64,000 nt of DNA, from the NCBI GenBank assembly GCA_003049485.1, contig PYST01000047.1:106205-170204 (forward strand). The letters are read 5' to 3'. This DNA is from Ophioceras dolichostomum. Its lineage: Eukaryota > Ascomycota > Sordariomycetes > Magnaporthales > Ophioceraceae. A program made the translations under genes and the position numbers. The notes beneath the pieces are model-generated. The model saw only the letters and a list, made by a program, of their open reading frames with translations, did not search any database and was not told where the DNA came from. Positions 59,551-64,000 of this stretch are shown here, piece after piece (position 1 is the stretch's first letter; each line of letters begins with the position of its first letter).

Positions 59551-60521
59551 ATGGCACCGCCTAGCACCTTCGGGAAGCGCCTCAAGGGCGTGCAGGTGTT
59601 CAGACCTTTCATCTACGGCACGACTGCGCGCCCATTCGACAAGGACAAGAACCCGAAGCCGCCAGGCGTGCCTGATAACCACACACACTCCTGGACGGTG
59701 TTCGTCAGAGGCGTCGAGGACACAGATGTCACATATTGGCTGAAGAGGGTGCAGTTTAAGCTGCACGAGTCGATCCCGAATTGCATTCGCAGTACGTTTT
59801 TGCTTTCTCTCACTCTACTCTCTCTCACCTACCCTATGTACTCCCCCAATCCCCCTCTCCTGCCTTCTTCTGCGTTCCAACCCGTGCGCGCTCGCAAAAG
59901 TCCCACCTAATAACATTGGTTTTGTTTTTTTGAACAACAGCTATCGAAGGCGTGCCCGGCAAGCCTTTCGTCGTCCACGAGACCGGCTGGGGCGAGTTCG
60001 AGATCACGATCAAGCTCTACTACCCGCAGGAGTCCGGCGAGAAGGCCCAGACGCTCTACCACCACCTGCACCTGCACCCGTACGGCCGCACCGACGCCGA
60101 GAAGGACGCGATGGAGGCCACGGGCGAGGTGATGGCGTGGGTGTACGAGGAGCAGATCTTCAACGAGCCGTACGAGACCTTCTACGAAACCCTCACCAGC
60201 GGCGCGCTGCCGCCGCCCGCGGGCGCTAAGGGCGGCTCCGGCAGGAGCGGCGGCGGCAAGGGAGGGAAAGGAGGGAAAGGAGCGGCGGGAACAAATTCGA
60301 CGGTGGGCATCAGGACCGAGGGGGGAGTGCTGGAGAGGAGCGCGATGATACCGCTCAAGAACAGGCCCGGCCAGCCGTTCAGCAGGGACACGGAGCAGAC
60401 GGAGGTGGAGAGGCTGAAGGACGCGCAGGCGAAGGCGCTGGAGGTCACGAAGAAGCTGCAGGCGGAGCTGAAGAGGAAGGAGCAGATGTTGCAAAAGCTC
60501 AAGTCGAAGGTCGCTACTTAG
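59551..60521 (+). CDS. yaf9: YEATS-domain protein Yaf9, 273 aa
   Basis: Shared subunit of the SWR1 chromatin remodeler and NuA4 acetyltransferase; its YEATS domain reads acylated histone H3. Exons 59551-59791 and 59941-60521 (GTACGT donor, AACAACAG acceptor, phase 1). The YEATS domain spans about residues 10-135: RPFIYGTTARPF, HTHSWTVFVRG, VQFKLHESIPNCIRTIEG and the pocket segment HETGWGEF (His93, Trp97, Phe100). A Gly/Ser/Lys-rich linker (about residues 172-192) leads to a C-terminal coiled coil (LKDAQAKALEVTKKLQAELK) that binds partner subunits in yeast. Length is close to yeast Yaf9 (226 aa) plus the linker. Related coiled-coil sequence continues beyond the stop in other frames (see findings). 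Confidence 0.95.
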
Positions 60522-61315
60522 GAGGGGGAGGCTGAAAAGGAAGAAGAAGGACGTATAGGCGAAGGCGCAGGCGAAGGCGCAGGCGAAGGCGAACGCGCTT
60601 AGGGTGACGGAGAAGCGCCTGCTGGCGGAGCTGCATACGGCGGGGAGGAGGAGGAAGAGGAGGAAGAAGAGGAGGAAGAAGAGGAGGAGGAGGAAAGTGA
60701 TGACGAAGAAGACAAATATGACGAATATGAAGAAGAAGAGGAGGAGGAGGATGAGGAGGATAAGCATGAGACGAAGCAGAAGGCCATGCGACGGGCGCTG
60801 GAGAGGGCGAGAAAGTTGCAGGTAGAGCTGGAAAACGAAGACGAAGAAGAGGAAGAGCAAAAAACCAAACCGAAGATGAATGGCTCGTTCGGACAGGAGC
60901 ATTTGGCTGGTGTGGAAGTGGCCGAGACGGATGAGGATATGAGCTCCTTTGCCGGCGCTTATGTAGTTGTACGTAGCTCACATGAGCTGCTGCATAGGGG
61001 CTCTGGAGGCGTCGTTCTTTCTAGCTGTGGAACGTCTGTCTAATCTGGCTTTGCTTGGAGTTCGAGGGAGTTCATGGATTGGGGGAGAAAACAAAACTTG
61101 ACGAAATTATCTTTCAAGGCGTCTTCATGATGCGTGGTCCGAACTTGGTGGGGGAGGAATACAGCAATCATAGCATTCTCTTTGCTTTCTCGTTCTAAAA
61201 CATTTCGTAACAAGAAACGACCCATCCTCTACACTCTACACAGACAACGGAATGAAAAACCAGTCCTTTCCCCGCTTACAGAAATAGTCCGTCTCCCTCT
61301 CCTTTTGATCGAGGC
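60522..61315 (+). other. Yaf9 3' flank with degenerate coiled-coil-like and poly-acidic sequence
   Basis: The yaf9 frame reopens after the TAG at 60519-60521. It is stopped once more by TAG at 60600-60602 and then stays open for hundreds of bases. This open part contains a GAG/GAA-rich tract (60642-60713) that would code poly-Glu. Two segments recall the Yaf9 coiled coil: one in a different frame at about 60560-60630, one in the same frame at about 60786-60830. The remainder to 61315 is ordinary 3' flank of yaf9 and ipk1, which converge here. Confidence 0.55.
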
Positions 61316-62469
61316 TTAGTCCTCAAGCTTACAATTCGTCCGCTGCCGGGGCTCCTCCTTCGCGAAGTAGTACCCGTCCCTGATCAGCTCCAGCTCCATG
61401 TCCCTCCAGTAGCCGAGCTTCGTCTCCTGGTTCTTGAGGTCCAGGTCACCCAGGCGCGCCTCGATCTCGTCCGCGCTGGCGGCCCTCTCCTCGGACGAGA
61501 TCCGCACGTAGCAGGTGCAGTCCCGCAGCGTCATGGCCAGGCCCAGCCTGAACGCGTCCGGGGGCGCCAGCACCCCTGCGCCGTCGTTGGCCGTCTGCGC
61601 GTCGCGGAGGCGCGGGACCAGGCCGTTCGAGCGCAGCCAGAGGTCTAGGTTCGCGGCTTGGATCGAGCCGGGAGGGAAGGCGTTTTCCGGTTGACCTTGA
61701 CCTTCTAGGAGGAGGTTCTCCTTGACCAGTCGCATCGATTCAGAGGAGTCGCGGTCGAGGAAGCGGAGCGGGCAGAGGATGGGGTCGGCTTTGCCCTTCT
61801 GGTTGTTCCGCAGGGCTTCCCGAGCGCAGTTGCGGCATCTCTTGGCGCCGTCCGGCGCCGTTGGGGACTGGGCGAGCCATTTGGGCTTGAACTCGATCAT
61901 GCGCTCCCCGGCAGTCTCTGTGTGGTGGGTGTCTCCGTGGTTAGTTTTGTTCTCATACACATGCAATACCCCAGCTCCAGGGCTGGTGGAGAAGAACATT
62001 AGGGGGCTGGGAACGTGAGTGAGATGTTGCATGGGACCAGTTAGGAAAAAAGAGACTACTCACGAGGGCGCATATCGCTAATGAGCATAGCGTCGGGGAA
62101 GATGTCCTTGATCTTGGAGCCCGCAAACCTGGGCTTCCGTTTGCCAGCCTCCTCAGCCTTCTGCAACGCCGCCCTGATCCTGTCGACGAGGTCCCGGCTT
62201 TCCGCGTCGTGCCCGATGCTCACGAGGTGTTGAGGCACCAGGTCACGCGGGCGAAACAGCGGCCATATGTACTCACACCAGTGCTTGTGGATGGGTGCGT
62301 AGTCGCTAGTGACCTGCTTGGGAACGCGGAGAAGCATCCCTCGCAGCTCGTCCGTTGCTCCCGGGAACGAGAAGACGATGTTGGCCATGCCCTCCCCGAT
62401 GAATATCACCGACTGGCCATGGCCGGTGGGCAGCACCTGGCTGTTCGGGGAGTGCTCGAGCGGTGCCAT
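61316..62469 (-). CDS. ipk1: Inositol-pentakisphosphate 2-kinase Ipk1, 335 aa
   Basis: Phosphorylates inositol pentakisphosphate at position 2 to form phytate (IP6), needed for mRNA export and inositol pyrophosphate signalling. Exons on the minus strand: 62469-62064 and 61917-61316 (GTGAGT donor, ACACAG acceptor, phase 1). The N-lobe nucleotide loop is FIGEGMANIVF (residues 23-33). The second exon carries the hallmark EFKPKWL (144-150) followed by the zinc-binding CRNCARE, then LCPLRFLD, matching the family's CPLDLF region. Near the end is LAMTLRDCTCYVRI, also typical. Length is in the usual fungal range (yeast 281 aa). It converges on yaf9. Assignment secure. Confidence 0.93.
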
Positions 62470-64000
62470 CGGAGAAAGTCAGCCCTGGAAGGCTGAGTAC
62501 TCTGTATTTCTAATCGCAACTCCGTTGCGTGCTTTTTTCCTTCTAGATCGGGGTTTTTTTATGCTACAACACTATGACAAGGTGAGGGGGAAGGGCCTTG
62601 AGTGTAAATACGGTCGTGATGCGCCGTGATTGCGATGATCATCACTTTTGTTGGGCAGGCGTGAGAGACGGCTGACAGCTGTTACAATGTGGGCGATTGC
62701 AGATGTGAGGAATGCGTTTCACCATCTGCCCCATTCTCCTCTGCTGGAGGCAGCAAACGCGGGAATCAGCACTGTCTGGCCCATCCCGCGCGAATGTAAG
62801 TCAAGACGCAAGTCAAGATATCTTTGGGATCGTCAAGAAAGCCTATCACAGCCTCGTATCATACAGCCGACGCGGATTTTCGTATTCAGCGCTATGACAT
62901 CGCCACTGACCTCGCTGTTGTTCAGTTGAGTCATGGAGATCTTTGAAGAGTTGTGGTTGGTGGAGTTTCTAGGGCTTAGTATCAAGTCTAAGTCTGCCTC
63001 TGCCAGCTCGCTGTCTTCAACTCACAGAGACTAACAGTTGCAGAGCTACCAGATGGCGCCATAGTCAGTTGCAATCCCATAGCGCGAGCTATTCGCACTA
63101 TCTTATTCCCCGTGAGCGTACTACTAGAATCACGCAAAATCGTTGGAAGGGGGCCGTTGTGTTGGATCGTCGGCTTGTTTCTCTCTCGTGACGGAGCCGA
63201 AGCCGAGCATACCCCGCGTTGCGCGACTACGCCATTTCATATAGCTTGGCGCGCACATCGGCATGTATTCTTTTAGTATCTGCATCCGACAGACTTCTCC
63301 CTATCACTGAAAGCCCCGCGGTTCGTCCCTTTAAAAGGCCCAGTTTTCTGCTGCAGTGTCGTGTGCCTTGGAAGGGGGAAGAATGGAAAAGCACTTGGGT
63401 CTCTTTCGGAGAGATGGAAGACGCAAGTCGTTTGTTGTCCGAAGAATTAAATCCACACTGTGTAGGGTGAAATCGGAGCAAGCACCCAGGCCTTCGGGTC
63501 GCAAAATGCACTTTTGACAAGCGACCCCGCGCAGTCTGGATTCCTAGAACTCCCTTTTTGCAATCAGGGGAGATCTCTGGAATCTAGGAAATCCGAAAGT
63601 AAAGATTGGTGGAAGCCTCCGAAAGCCTTACTTTGCGGGGGAAGTTGCGCCACTTGGAGGGATCGCAGCGGCCACTCGTGGTGTGGTTTTGCTGTCAGAT
63701 CAGATGTCGCTGGCAGCCGCTGCAGGTCTCTCATGGCCGCAATGACCTTATCAGTTGCCCTTTTCAGTGACACAGTGCCCGCGCGTGCCCGAAACTCACA
63801 GCGACGAGCTGTTGGTCTGTGAGTGTTGGCTGTGGCGGGTGCTTATGTAAGGTGCTAAAGTGATGGTCGGAAACGGCCGTGCCCGCTTGCTTGTGCCACA
63901 CGACCAATTTTTTTTGAGAATTGCTATTGACGCATTAAATCTCCACAATTAGGGGCGCATTGGTTAGGCAGTCTGTACCATAGAAGTACCACCAAAAAAC
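62470..64000. other. Terminal 1.5 kb, no gene seen
   Basis: Upstream of ipk1, so the first few hundred bases should include its promoter. The rest shows only short frames without family resemblance. A gene continuing past the window edge cannot be excluded. Confidence 0.5.

Noticed and set aside
59907..60902. 331-aa minus-strand frame opposite yaf9
   Set aside because: Leucine/Phe/Ser-rich product of the complement of GAG/GAA repeats; a shadow of yaf9 and its 3' flank.

Overview
This window looks like nuclear DNA of a filamentous ascomycete (Pezizomycotina, most likely Sordariomycetes). Genes are split by short introns (about 70-130 nt) with GTAAGT, GTATGT or GTGAGT donors, CTAAC-type branch sites and CAG/TAG acceptors. 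Both strands carry unlinked single genes. The gene set includes PEX26, a CAF1-family nuclease, COQ11 and an Ecl1-type factor, as in filamentous fungi. No mobile element, rRNA, tRNA or CRISPR array was recognised. All splice junctions were inferred by eye from consensus, reading phase and family similarity.

Layout. 0-30 kb is ordinary, fairly dense: tRNA ligase (-, 242-2785), RING-PHD Asr1-like protein (+, 6036-8300), mitochondrial ribosomal protein mL46 (+, 10158-11438), CAF1-family ribonuclease with an in-frame TAG (-, 11808-14128), PEX26 (+, 16007-17546), Rds3/PHF5A (-, 18027-18508), pinin-domain protein (+, 19038-20423), epoxide hydrolase (+, 22045-23085), CRIPT (-, 24140-24803) and a Drs2-type flippase (+, 26081-30411). 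30.4-50.2 kb is strikingly gene-poor. It holds one recognisable gene, an Ecl1-family zinc-binding protein (-, 36827-39119), within purine/pyrimidine-rich, microsatellite-rich sequence containing many CCTAGG palindromes. 50.2-62.5 kb is dense again: Kelch membrane protein (-), an unrecognised 502-aa protein (-), Syf2 (+), Coq11-like protein (-, with a GC-AG intron), Yaf9 (+) and Ipk1 (-). The last 1.5 kb shows no gene.

Themes. Many genes serve RNA metabolism: tRNA ligase, an RNAPII-linked RING-PHD protein, a CAF1 nuclease, Rds3 (SF3b), pinin, CRIPT and Syf2 (NTC). Rds3 and pinin are divergently paired on a 529-bp intergenic region. Others serve organelles (mL46, Coq11, PEX26), membrane asymmetry (Drs2), inositol phosphate signalling (Ipk1) and chromatin (Yaf9). 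No operon-like system or biosynthetic cluster is visible.

Best leads: the Ecl1-family gene with its 959-bp intron in a gene desert; the premature TAG in the CAF1 nuclease; the in-frame GC-AG intron of the Coq11-like gene; and decayed copies of the Yaf9 coiled coil past its stop.
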